DNA of 9,058 nucleotides from positions 1 through 9,058 of the forward strand of contig JABXIW010000373.1 of assembly GCA_013372875.1 (NCBI GenBank), given 5' to 3'. Positions 1 to 6,176 of the stretch are shown here, piece after piece. This DNA is from Gammaproteobacteria bacterium. Its GTDB lineage: Bacteria > Pseudomonadota > Gammaproteobacteria > Enterobacterales > Kangiellaceae. A program made the position numbers and the translations under genes. Under the pieces are notes generated by a model, which was given only the letters and a program-made list of their open reading frames with translations, did no database searches and was not told the origin of the DNA. How positions within the stretch are numbered: the stretch's first letter is position 1; every line of letters starts with the position of its first letter.

Positions 1-789
1 AGTGCGGTGAGCCATCAGATTCGCTTACTTGAAGATTATTTGGGCGAATCGCTTTTTATTCGCCAAGGTCGCAAGCTTTCACTATCGGATACGGGCGCGC
101 GGTATTTAGAAGACATCAGCCCGGCTATTAGTTCAATTGCGATGGCGAGCCAAAAGGTGCGAGAAGGGGATAAAGGCAGTATTCGCCTAGCGATTTACAG
201 CTCGTTGGCGGTAAAGTGGTTGATCCCACGTTTGGCAGACTTTAAGCGCTTGTATCCTGAAATCGACCTCACACTCAATATGGTCGCGGGCGATCCAGAG
301 CAAACGGACAGCGTGGGCGACTGCTTTATTACTGTGCAAAAACCGAAACGAAACTATATGGCGGTTAAGCTTTATGCTGAAACGCTGTACCCAGTTTGTA
401 GCCATAAAATTTGGAAAGAAATCCAAGACCAATCTATCCCCGACGCACTGTGGCAATATCCCATTCTCTCTACAGATTCTATTTATCGTGAACGAGGGAA
501 AGATTGGGCCGAATGGTGCAAAGCGGGCGGTTACACTTTACCAAATGATGTCGATGTTCAGCATTTTAGCCACATGCTCTTGGCGATCGAGGCTGCAAGG
601 TACGATCAAGGCATCGCGTTTGCCAATGACTTCATGTTGAACGAGCGAGATAAAGCACAAGACTTGGTTTACATCCCATCTCATGGTTTAGAAACCGGCG
701 ACAGTTTTTATTTTGTGCACAAGAAGAACCGAGCAAAGCAGGCCGAGATCGTCAAACTGACCAACTGGTTAAAGCAGCAGTGTCTGTGA
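1..789 (+). CDS. LysR-family transcriptional regulator, GcvA-like (5' truncated by window)
   Basis: DNA-binding transcription regulator of the LysR family. The frame is open from base 1. The first codons read S-A-V-S-H-Q-I-R-L-L-E-D-Y-L-G, which is the recognition helix of a LysR winged helix-turn-helix, so the GTG at 7 is an internal valine and not a start. By comparison with E. coli GcvA, roughly 34 N-terminal residues lie outside the window. From about residue 55 onward the protein resembles the GcvA-type effector-binding domain (e.g. VKWLIPRLADFKRLYPEIDL, then LYAETLYPVCS). The effector and targets cannot be read from the sequence. The next gene, an outer-membrane protein 182 bp downstream on the same strand, is a possible target, but that is only positional. 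No U-tailed terminator follows the gene. Confidence 0.9.
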   Translation, partial: SAVSHQIRLLEDYLGESLFIRQGRKLSLSDTGARYLEDISPAISSIAMASQKVREGDKGSIRLAIYSSLAVKWLIPRLADFKRLYPEIDLTLNMVAGDPEQTDSVGDCFITVQKPKRNYMAVKLYAETLYPVCSHKIWKEIQDQSIPDALWQYPILSTDSIYRERGKDWAEWCKAGGYTLPNDVDVQHFSHMLLAIEAARYDQGIAFANDFMLNERDKAQDLVYIPSHGLETGDSFYFVHKKNRAKQAEIVKLTNWLKQQCL

Positions 790-850
790 TTAAGATTAAA
801 TATTCTTTATTAAGAAGGAAAATAGAAAAGTTGTGTCTAATTATTTCGTG

Positions 851-955
851 TTTTATTGAGTTTTTATTCACTAACATCTCGCTCGGTTTAACGCCAAGCG
901 AGATGGATAACGCGACATGCTTAAGGAAGGGCGATACACAAACTCAATAATAAAA
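851..955 (+). repeat. Nested inverted repeats in the leader of the outer-membrane protein gene
   Basis: Two inverted repeats are nested between the LysR gene and the beta-barrel gene. The inner one pairs CATCTCGCT (875-883) with AGCGAGATG (897-905). After one mismatch it continues with GG/CC to a short loop. The outer one pairs ATTGAGTTT (855-863) with AAACTCAAT (940-948). Neither is followed by a T-run, so this is not a standard intrinsic terminator. A folded mRNA leader or a protein-binding region is more likely. No convincing sigma70 promoter could be picked here. Confidence 0.6.
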
Positions 956-971
956 CAGGCAGTGAAATACA

Positions 972-1586
972 ATGTTAAAGAAAACATGGCTAACAGCAGC
1001 CCTTCTAGCAACTTGTTCTATGGCAAACGCCGCTCCTTATATTGGTGCATCGATCGGTAAAGCAACGTTTGATGATATCAGTGGTTCAATCAAATCAAAT
1101 ACTTACAACGCAAGCGAGAAACTTGAAGTTAAAGACAACGAAAGTCTGTCTGGCAAAGTTTTTGGTGGTTACACATTCAACGAGTATATCTCTCTTGAAG
1201 GTGCGATCGGTGGTTACGACGCTCTAGACGGCTCTGTCGTTACCGTTGGTGACATGAAGTTTTTGGCTATCCAACCTAAATTAACGCTGCCAATTGGTGA
1301 CCGTTTCAATCTTTTCGCGAAAGCGGGTCTTTCTTACTTCAACGCGGAGTTTAAAGTAAGCAATTCTGTGCTAACTGGTGACGAAGGCCACACGACGTTT
1401 TCTGAAACGACAGTAACCGGACTTTACGGCTTAGGTGCTGAGTTCGCGATCACAAAAAATCTAGCACTACAGGTTGAATGGGAATACATAAAACCTGAGT
1501 TAGACGTAGCGAAACTAGGCAGTGAAAAAGTCACCGTTGAAGCAGAAATCAGCGCGTTCTCTGTCGGTATGAGCTACCGTTTCTAA
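972..1586 (+). CDS. Small outer-membrane beta-barrel protein (OmpA/Ail-OmpX-like porin family)
   Basis: Predicted outer-membrane protein of 204 residues. It starts with a clear signal peptide (K3-K4, hydrophobic 5-18) and a likely signal peptidase I cut after A20 (ANA|AP). The mature part begins YIGASIGKA and is built of alternating polar/hydrophobic strands rich in Gly and aromatic residues. It ends ISAFSVGMSYRF; the terminal Phe is the usual BAM recognition signature. The size of about 184 mature residues fits an eight-stranded barrel of the OMP beta-brl/OmpA-like type. The ribosome binding site is weak (AGGCAG, about 956-961) and the leader is structured, which suggests post-transcriptional control. 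The cysteine at 15 lies in LLATC but lacks a small residue at -1, so a lipoprotein is unlikely. The exact function (adhesion, serum resistance, stress) cannot be told from sequence. Confidence 0.85.
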   Translation: MLKKTWLTAALLATCSMANAAPYIGASIGKATFDDISGSIKSNTYNASEKLEVKDNESLSGKVFGGYTFNEYISLEGAIGGYDALDGSVVTVGDMKFLAIQPKLTLPIGDRFNLFAKAGLSYFNAEFKVSNSVLTGDEGHTTFSETTVTGLYGLGAEFAITKNLALQVEWEYIKPELDVAKLGSEKVTVEAEISAFSVGMSYRF

Positions 1587-1607
1587 GCATTTTTATTCAA
1601 GTTCTTT

Positions 1608-1651
1608 GGGCTTAACCCAAGCGGTGTGCTGTTGTTTGTTCAGTTAAGCCC
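1608..1651 (+). repeat. 9-bp perfect inverted repeat in the spacer before sgrR
   Basis: GGGCTTAAC (1608-1616) is repeated inverted as GTTAAGCCC (1643-1651) with 26 bases between. The left arm can instead fold locally, TTGGG with CCCAA (1606-1620), so the two folds exclude each other. The element lies between the stop codon of the barrel gene and the terminator at 1676. It could be part of a structured 3' UTR or small RNA, or an operator for sgrR. Confidence 0.55.
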
Positions 1652-1672
1652 TCAGTTTGAATTCATATAGAT

Positions 1673-1722
1673 ATGACACAGGAAGTTTGGTCACTAAGCT
1701 TCCTGTGTTATTTTTGGTTTTT
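1673..1722 (+). terminator. Intrinsic terminator/attenuator hairpin upstream of sgrR
   Basis: ACACAGGAAG (1676-1685) pairs perfectly with CTTCCTGTGT (1699-1708). The stem extends inward with A-T and wobble pairs and is followed by two T-runs (1711-1715 and 1718-1722). This is a good Rho-independent terminator for transcripts coming from the barrel gene. Because a TATAGA-like -10 sits just before it (1666-1671), it may also act as a leader attenuator for sgrR. Confidence 0.75.
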
Positions 1723-1733
1723 AGAAAAACGCT

Positions 1734-1747
1734 CAGGAAGCACTGTG
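1734..1747 (+). promoter_or_regulatory. sgrR ribosome binding site and GTG start
   Basis: CAGGAAG (1734-1740) is a Shine-Dalgarno with four bases to the GTG at 1745. It decides the start of sgrR. The only upstream ATG (1673) is buried in the terminator stem and has no Shine-Dalgarno. The same heptamer also occurs at 1679-1685 as the left arm of that stem, so the right arm (GCTTCCTG, 1698-1705) could alternatively pair with CAGGAAGC at 1734-1741. Confidence 0.65.
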
Positions 1748-3403
1748 AACGATGTAAATCTTAGATATTTAGATTTTCTGCTCAAACATTTTGAACCGCA
1801 TAAGCATCATTTAGTGACGCTTAGCGAACTCGAATCTGTGATTTGCACGTCCAGACGTAACGTTTCCATTGTGATGAAAAAGCTGGCGGCTTACGGTTGG
1901 GTGGATTGGCAACCGGCGATTGGGCGAAGCAACCCAAGCCGCTTGAGTATCACCATTACTTTGCAACAAGCGATGACCGAGTTTTTGGTGGAAGAGCTTG
2001 CTAGGGGCAGAATGAATTCGATAACAAAGCTTATCGATTGGTTCGGCCAAACGGCGGTTCGTTCGCTTACGATTGCATCGGAAAAAGTGAACGAGCTGAA
2101 TGAGTCTAAAAACGCCATTCTTATTTCTTCTTATCCCTGGGTTTCAAATATCGATCCCGCAGAGACCTTCCGTCATACCGAATTACACGTGGTCAAAAGT
2201 GTTTATGATGGGTTGCTAACACAAAACTCCAATGGTGGCATTGAGCCCGCTTTAGCGCATGAATGGAAAATGGAAGAAAACGTCATGACGTTATGGTTAA
2301 GGCCGGGCATTTTTCGTCATGATGGTGAGCTTCTGAGCATAGACGACGTGGTTTGGAGTTTAGAAAGACTCAAGCAAATTAAAGGGCCGGTTTATGAGCT
2401 TTGGCAATGCATTGAAACCGTCACAGCCGAAACACCGAACTGCTTGAAGATAGTGCTCAAACGCGCAAACCAATTCTTTCCATACATGTTAGCCACGCCA
2501 CATGCCTCAATATTGTGTCGAGACACGGCCTCTTTTGGCTCGGGTTATTCATATCATATCGGCACTGGGCCATTTCGAATCAGCAGTTGGAACAAAGAGA
2601 GCATCACGCTGCAAGCGCACAAAGAGTATTTTTCTGCACGCGCGCTTTTGGATCAAATTACGCTTTCTCACGGCGATGTTCAAAACTTGAATATGCTGAG
2701 TTTCAATCAAGTCTCAGACCATGTTGAGATTGAAAAAATCAGCGCACTTTCCTATCTCACTTATCGTGAGAGGCGAGATTCGCAACTGACGAAACAAGAG
2801 TGGCGCCAGCTTGCCAACTATATTAATCAGCAGAAGCGGCACCATGAGCCACAAAGTGCCGTCGACAGTATTCAGTTATCGCCTCTTGAGCTAGGTTGTA
2901 GCGCTGAGACAGCGCCAGCGCTACAAGGCAAAGTCGTGCTTGCTGAACCGATATGGACTATCCCGAACCTGATGCGCCATTCTGAATGGTTGCATGAGGT
3001 GATTCGTAGCACGGGGCTAGAGTTAGAGGTCATCAAAGTGGAAGACATTAGTTTTCCCGAGTCAGTTTCACACTTGGCGGATTTATTGTTCATTGAAGAG
3101 GTCATGGAAGCGCCATTTGAATATGGGATCTTCGAATGGCTATCGGTGGCGACTGGCTTACGTTTTAGTTTCGAACAAAACCAGATGGAGCGTCACCGTG
3201 AGCAGCTTCAAGAAGCCATTGCCTATGAACAACCGATTTCTCATTTGCTGGGTATTGAAGAAGCACTACGCGCGCAATATGTCTATTTGCCTTTGTTCAT
3301 TGGCTACGAAGAAGTGACAAAAACTCAACAAGTTCGGGGCGTGCAAGTTAAGAATACAGGCTATAGCGACTTACACCGACTTTGGATTGCTCACAGTAGT
3401 TAG
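1745..3403 (+). CDS. sgrR: SgrR-family regulator: N-terminal HTH fused to family 5 solute-binding domain
   Basis: Cytoplasmic transcription regulator of the SgrR family, 552 residues from the GTG start, close to the roughly 551 of E. coli SgrR. Residues about 22-66 form a winged helix-turn-helix. The stretch TSRRNVSIVMKKLAAYGW followed by DWQPAIGRSNPSRL aligns well with E. coli SgrR (SRRHMRTLL, GWLTWQAEVGRGKRSRL). From about 145 to the end it resembles periplasmic oligopeptide-type solute-binding proteins (TELHVVKSVYDGLL, PALAHEWK, LRPGIFRHDG, IGTGPF) but has no signal peptide, as expected for an intracellular ligand sensor. In E. coli SgrR responds to glucose-phosphate stress and activates the divergent small RNA gene sgrS. 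Here no divergent small RNA is recognised, and the upstream gene is on the same strand. The ligand in this organism is unknown. A convergent ompV follows beyond a shared terminator. Confidence 0.85.
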   Translation: MNDVNLRYLDFLLKHFEPHKHHLVTLSELESVICTSRRNVSIVMKKLAAYGWVDWQPAIGRSNPSRLSITITLQQAMTEFLVEELARGRMNSITKLIDWFGQTAVRSLTIASEKVNELNESKNAILISSYPWVSNIDPAETFRHTELHVVKSVYDGLLTQNSNGGIEPALAHEWKMEENVMTLWLRPGIFRHDGELLSIDDVVWSLERLKQIKGPVYELWQCIETVTAETPNCLKIVLKRANQFFPYMLATPHASILCRDTASFGSGYSYHIGTGPFRISSWNKESITLQAHKEYFSARALLDQITLSHGDVQNLNMLSFNQVSDHVEIEKISALSYLTYRERRDSQLTKQEWRQLANYINQQKRHHEPQSAVDSIQLSPLELGCSAETAPALQGKVVLAEPIWTIPNLMRHSEWLHEVIRSTGLELEVIKVEDISFPESVSHLADLLFIEEVMEAPFEYGIFEWLSVATGLRFSFEQNQMERHREQLQEAIAYEQPISHLLGIEEALRAQYVYLPLFIGYEEVTKTQQVRGVQVKNTGYSDLHRLWIAHSS

Positions 3404-3442
3404 CCCGTTTGATGCCAATCGCATCATCATATTCTAGAAAGC

Positions 3443-3471
3443 AAAAAAGCCATCAGTACGATGGCTTTTTT
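3443..3471. terminator. Bidirectional intrinsic terminator between sgrR and ompV
   Basis: AAAAAAGCCATC (3443-3454) pairs with GATGGCTTTTTT (3460-3471) around a 5-base loop. The T-run follows the stem on + and, through the A-run, also on -, so it can end both sgrR and the convergent ompV. Confidence 0.9.
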
Positions 3472-3493
3472 AGATTTCAAATTAAAATCTGAG

Positions 3494-4270
3494 TTAGAAG
3501 TTGTAAGACACGCTTACGCCAACAACCCATTGGTTTTCGCTATCTACAACAGATGAATCACTGATACCACTGCCTAGGCGAGTGTATTGAGTTGTTTGGT
3601 TGATTTGCCAGTTGTCATTAATTGGCATAACCAGTTTGTAGCCCAGACCGTAGCTTACCGTTGCATCACCTTTGTATGCTTTGCGGTTTGCCGTCGCTTC
3701 ACGATCTTTGATGCCAAAGTAGTAATCTACGTAGTCTTCACTTTGATAAGTTAGGTTAGCAAAAGGAACAAAATCAACACTACCGAAGTTCATGATGTGG
3801 AAGTACGTCGCGCCCGCTAAGTAACCTTTGTATGCGCCGCTGATGTCGTGTTGTAGGTATGTCGAGATGACGTTGTGCTCATCTAGAGTGAAATCGGTAT
3901 TTAGACCTAAATCAACCGCTAAACGACGTTTTTGTGTGCCTTTCAAGCTCTTTGCTACATCGCCATCACGAATAATGCCGCTGCCTACCACGTATGCGCT
4001 CATGTTGATCAGATCGTTGGTTTCACCCAAGAAGCGGTAGTTGATGCCGCCCAAATCTGCATTGAAGTCTTCACCGTGGTAACCACCGTTTAAGATTGGT
4101 GCAGTATTGTGTTTTTGATCTTTAAATAGATCACTACCTTGAGCTACGCCCACTTCCGCAACCCAACCACCTTGGTTGTTGTAGATGTTACCGTTACGGA
4201 TGTATGTGTCACCTGCCGTTGCGGTGCCAGCTGCTGCCAAAGTTAGTAGTGCGATAATTGTCTTGTTCAT
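3494..4270 (-). CDS. ompV: OmpV, MipA/OmpV-family outer-membrane protein
   Basis: Outer-membrane beta-barrel protein of 258 residues. The signal peptide is MNKTIIALLTLAAAGTATA with a likely cut after A19. The mature start carries TYIRNGNIYNNQGGWVAEVG, and later come GYHGEDFNADLGGINYRF and VDYYFGIKDREAT, all very like V. cholerae OmpV as I recall it. The chain ends VGVSVSYNF with the terminal aromatic residue of BAM substrates. The Shine-Dalgarno is ACAGGAA, about 7 bases before the ATG. It is a single-gene unit: nlpE upstream has its own terminator and sgrR is convergent. The family is known as an abundant, osmolarity- or virulence-linked surface protein in vibrios. MipA of E. coli, in the same family, scaffolds murein enzymes. 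The role in this strain is not determined. The promoter should lie in 4271-4430, but no clear sigma70 match was found. Confidence 0.9.
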   Translation of the reverse strand: MNKTIIALLTLAAAGTATAGDTYIRNGNIYNNQGGWVAEVGVAQGSDLFKDQKHNTAPILNGGYHGEDFNADLGGINYRFLGETNDLINMSAYVVGSGIIRDGDVAKSLKGTQKRRLAVDLGLNTDFTLDEHNVISTYLQHDISGAYKGYLAGATYFHIMNFGSVDFVPFANLTYQSEDYVDYYFGIKDREATANRKAYKGDATVSYGLGYKLVMPINDNWQINQTTQYTRLGSGISDSSVVDSENQWVVGVSVSYNF

Positions 4271-4430
4271 TTGTATTTCCTGTACCGTTTATTTTATTTT
4301 GAACAGTGTACAAAATGATGTTGTAAGCCTCTATCAGCAAAGCGTATGGAAATGTATGGCTTTCGGTGATTTCGCTTTTTGCGTAATGACAAAACCGTAT
4401 GGTTGGGGGAGGGGAAGATTAGGGAAGACA

Positions 4431-4460
4431 AAAAAACCGAGCTTGGGGAGGCTCGGTTTT
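4431..4460 (-). terminator. Intrinsic terminator of nlpE
   Basis: AAAACCGAGC (4433-4442) pairs with GCTCGGTTTT (4451-4460) around an 8-base loop. Read on the - strand, the stem is followed by a run of Ts from the A-run at 4430-4436. It lies 27 bases past the nlpE stop codon. Confidence 0.85.
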
Positions 4461-4486
4461 CAACATCTATCAGGTCAGAGTGACGA

Positions 4487-5011
4487 TTATTGTTGCTTTG
4501 TTAGGTTGTAAAACGAAGCTAATTCGCCAGTTGCTTTCTCACCGTTCATGTCTAGCATCATAAGCATGTTCTCGCCTACGAAGTATTGGTTTGGTGCGTC
4601 TTCGTCGGTCAGCGTTACGATGCTGCCGTTTTCATCCCAAGTGAAGTGGCCTTCTGATTTGAATTTGCCATCTTCTTTGTCTTGGTAGTTTTGCTCAAGC
4701 ACGTAGCTGCCATCTTGATTTAGCGTCAGAGTCACGTCGATGCCCGCGCAATCAGCACATGGTAGTGTGCCTTTGTAAACGCCATTCCAATCTAGCGCGT
4801 TTTTCGCGTTGTGCTCTGAGTCTACAAACGTTTCTGTGGTGATCACTTGTTCTTCTTCCACAGGTACTGCATCGACAGGCAATTCAGTGTCAGTGACTTC
4901 CATTTCTACTGCTTGAGGAGCTTCAACTGCACTTGTTTCTACTGGTTTCTCGTCTTGACAGCCTGCAAGAATAATTACCGCACCAGTTAACGCCAACATT
5001 GTCTTTTTCAT
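4487..5011 (-). CDS. nlpE: NlpE-like copper/envelope-stress lipoprotein (N-terminal domain only)
   Basis: Predicted lipoprotein of 174 residues. The signal peptide MKKTMLALTGAVIILAGC ends in a lipobox LAGC with lipidated Cys18. Gln at +2 gives no inner-membrane retention signal, so it should go to the outer membrane. Residues 19-72 are an acidic, low-complexity tether. Residues about 75-172 form an NlpE N-terminal domain: NGVYKGTLPCADCAGIDVTL with the CxxC at 85-88, then a beta-barrel-like repeat (DGSYVLEQ, GHFTWDENG, YFVGENMLMMLD). E. coli NlpE has a second C-terminal OB-fold domain that is missing here. In E. coli the protein links surface adhesion, lipoprotein sorting defects and copper to the Cpx system. 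The frame is open upstream to 5089, but the ATG at 5011 has a strong AGAGGGA site five bases ahead and starts the signal peptide, so it is the real start. Confidence 0.85.
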   Translation of the reverse strand: MKKTMLALTGAVIILAGCQDEKPVETSAVEAPQAVEMEVTDTELPVDAVPVEEEQVITTETFVDSEHNAKNALDWNGVYKGTLPCADCAGIDVTLTLNQDGSYVLEQNYQDKEDGKFKSEGHFTWDENGSIVTLTDEDAPNQYFVGENMLMMLDMNGEKATGELASFYNLTKQQ

Positions 5012-5048
5012 TTTATCCCTCTTTAAATCAAGATTTTGTATGCCGTTA

Positions 5049-5079
5049 ATATTAGCCCTGTTTCCGACGTTTACGTCAT
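5049..5079 (-). promoter_or_regulatory. Putative nlpE promoter with CpxR-like box
   Basis: On the - strand a TAATAT -10-like hexamer (5054-5049) lies about 38 bases before the ATG. Nineteen bases upstream of it is a poor -35 (ATGACG, 5079-5074). Overlapping this is GTAAA-N4-GGAAA (5074-5061), close to the CpxR consensus GTAAA-N4-8-GTAAA, and a palindrome GACGT-TT-ACGTC (5066-5077). A weak -35 covered by an activator site fits Cpx control, but this is inferred from consensus only. Confidence 0.3.
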
Positions 5080-5310
5080 AACAAAGCAATAGAATGATCT
5101 ATCTATGTCAATAAAACCGGTGTTTTTGGCGCTATCCAAGCGTCGCGCCATGACTTGGAGACAAAGTAGTCAGAATCATCAAACGCATGTAAATGCTTGA
5201 ATTGTAGGGCTGAGTATTGAGCTGGATTTAAGCAAGTGGCAATTGAAGATTCGTTGTTGTGTGAAAACAGCCAGCATCTTATTAAATACGATTTTTGCAA
5301 ACTTAGATTA

Positions 5311-5346
5311 TTAGCATATGCCAAAAATGTTATTGGCATATGCCAT
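5311..5346 (+). promoter_or_regulatory. Tandem palindromic operator upstream of the DUF134-NifX-NqrM operon
   Basis: Two near-identical palindromes, TTAGCATATGCCAA (5311-5324) and TTGGCATATGCCAT (5333-5346), share the core GCATATGC with centres 22 bp apart, about two helical turns. The second contains the perfect 12-bp palindrome TGGCATATGCCA (5334-5345). A CATAAT -10-like hexamer (5344-5349) overlaps its right edge, and the first copy falls near the -35 position. This geometry fits two dimers bound on one DNA face. The two copies also form an 11-bp inverted repeat (5314-5324 with 5333-5343). The regulator is unknown; the first gene of the operon is itself a helix-turn-helix protein. Confidence 0.65.
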
Positions 5347-5387
5347 AATTTGGGCGTAACGTAGCACAGTGTTTGAGAGGGACGATA

Positions 5388-5678
5388 ATGGCAAGACCAA
5401 AAATAGAAAGAAGAATATGCGGCCGTGCAGCGCACCATTGTTTCAAGCCCAATGGCGTGCCATTCCATCAGTTGGAGCAAGTCGCCATATTGCCAGAAGA
5501 ACTTGAAGCACTGCGCTTGGCTGATTTAGAGGGACTCAGCCAACAACAAGCCGCAGATCAAATGGGCATATCTAGACAAACTTTTGGCAACACAGTAAAA
5601 AGTGCGCGGTTCAAGGTCGCAAAAAGTTTAGTTGAAGGTCATGCATTAGTTTTTCCGAATGAGGAGTCAAACTTATGA
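5388..5678 (+). CDS. DUF134 (UPF0251) family helix-turn-helix protein
   Basis: Small putative DNA-binding protein of 96 residues, first gene of a three-gene operon. It opens with MARPK, then ERRICGR and HHCF (Cys11, Cys18), the typical start of DUF134 proteins. Residues 30-48 (EQVAILPEELEALRLADLE) lead into a sigma-factor region 4-like helix-turn-helix at about 50-72 (LSQQQAADQMGISRQTFGN). Family members are often found beside NifX/NifB-domain proteins and are presumed regulators, possibly metal or iron-sulfur responsive given the conserved cysteines. The ATG at 5388 is chosen over an in-frame TTG at 5373 because it has a GAGAGGGA site (5375-5382) in front and gives the conserved N-terminus. 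The last codon overlaps the next start as ATGA. It may bind the tandem palindromes upstream; that is inference. Confidence 0.88.
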   Translation: MARPKIERRICGRAAHHCFKPNGVPFHQLEQVAILPEELEALRLADLEGLSQQQAADQMGISRQTFGNTVKSARFKVAKSLVEGHALVFPNEESNL

Positions 5679-6175
5679 TTTATGCTATTCCTAATGATGG
5701 TGAGCGGGTGGCAAACCATTTTGTCAAAGCGCCTTACATCGCTATTTATTCTGATACTGACGGAATGCTTAAAAACCTAGCAAACATCGCTGCAATGCCC
5801 CAAGCGGGCTGCAAAGCGAAGTCCCAGCTTATCCAATCTTTACAAGACTACAATGTAGAAGCTGTGCTGGTGCGCAACATCGGCGAGCGCGCATTAGAAA
5901 AGCTTTTGCACAGTGGCAAACAAGTGTTCAGACTTTCAACGCGCAGCTCATTGGAAGATGTACTTGCCGTTCCGAGAGAGCCACTGACAGACGCATCGCA
6001 AGGTCGTCCATCAACCAATCATCAGAAAAAAGGTGGGTGCGGATCATGTGGCTGCGGTGGTAAAAAAGCCAAACCTTCGTTGCTAGCACGTCCTAAACAG
6101 GCGGCTGCATTATTCGCCGCAAAATCGAGCCCAGCTATACTTAGCGTAAAGGCGTCGATTAAAAAGGCAGGTTAG
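5675..6175 (+). CDS. NifX/NifB-like domain protein (dinitrogenase Fe-Mo cofactor biosynthesis family) with Cys-rich tail
   Basis: Protein of 166 residues. Residues 1-97 match the NifX/NafY/NifB C-terminal fold that binds iron-sulfur or iron-molybdenum cluster precursors: MIYAIPNDGERVANHFVKAPYIAIY at the start, one cysteine (C46) in the middle, and VEAVLVRNIGERALEKL near 61-77. A linker follows, then a Gly-Cys element GGCGSCGCGG (C122, C125, C127) that looks metal-binding, then a basic Ala/Lys-rich tail. No nitrogenase genes are visible, so a role in cluster or metal carriage for another enzyme is more likely than FeMo-co synthesis. Translation is coupled to the DUF134 gene through the ATGA overlap. 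The NqrM-like gene begins one base after the stop. Confidence 0.85.
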   Translation: MIYAIPNDGERVANHFVKAPYIAIYSDTDGMLKNLANIAAMPQAGCKAKSQLIQSLQDYNVEAVLVRNIGERALEKLLHSGKQVFRLSTRSSLEDVLAVPREPLTDASQGRPSTNHQKKGGCGSCGCGGKKAKPSLLARPKQAAALFAAKSSPAILSVKASIKKAG

Positions 6176-6176
6176 T

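Larger units (their letters stand above)
5012..5387. other. Divergent intergenic region between nlpE and the DUF134 operon
   Basis: 376 bases without a convincing gene. The left end holds the nlpE leader and its putative promoter. The right end (5311-5387) holds the tandem palindromes and promoter region of the DUF134 operon. The middle (about 5085-5300) shows nothing recognised: no terminator hairpin, and only short ORFs without ribosome binding sites. Confidence 0.6.

Noticed and set aside
875..905. Hairpin 875-905 as an intrinsic terminator of the LysR gene
   Set aside because: No T-run follows the stem on either strand.
986..1019. Lipobox-like LLATC in the signal peptide of the barrel protein
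   Set aside because: Position -1 is Thr rather than Gly/Ala/Ser, and a clear ANA|AP signal peptidase I site and a terminal Phe support a beta-barrel.
1673..1744. N-terminal extension of SgrR from the ATG at 1673
   Set aside because: The extra 24 codons lie across a terminator hairpin and have no Shine-Dalgarno; the GTG at 1745 gives the family length of about 551 residues.
5012..5089. Upstream start for the NlpE-like gene at 5089
   Set aside because: It would bury the signal peptide and lipobox behind 26 residues; the ATG at 5011 has a strong AGAGGGA site.
5105..5200. 31-codon ORF on + in the nlpE-DUF134 spacer
   Set aside because: No ribosome binding site, no recognisable composition and no following signal.
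5210..5219. CTGAGTATTG, resembling the recalled ptsG-pairing region of E. coli SgrS
   Set aside because: Only ten bases match, it is far from sgrR, and no terminator hairpin follows; chance is the simpler explanation.
5103..5480. 125-codon ORF on - overlapping the DUF134 start
   Set aside because: It runs antisense into a well-supported gene and over the operator; its translation has no domain or signal features.
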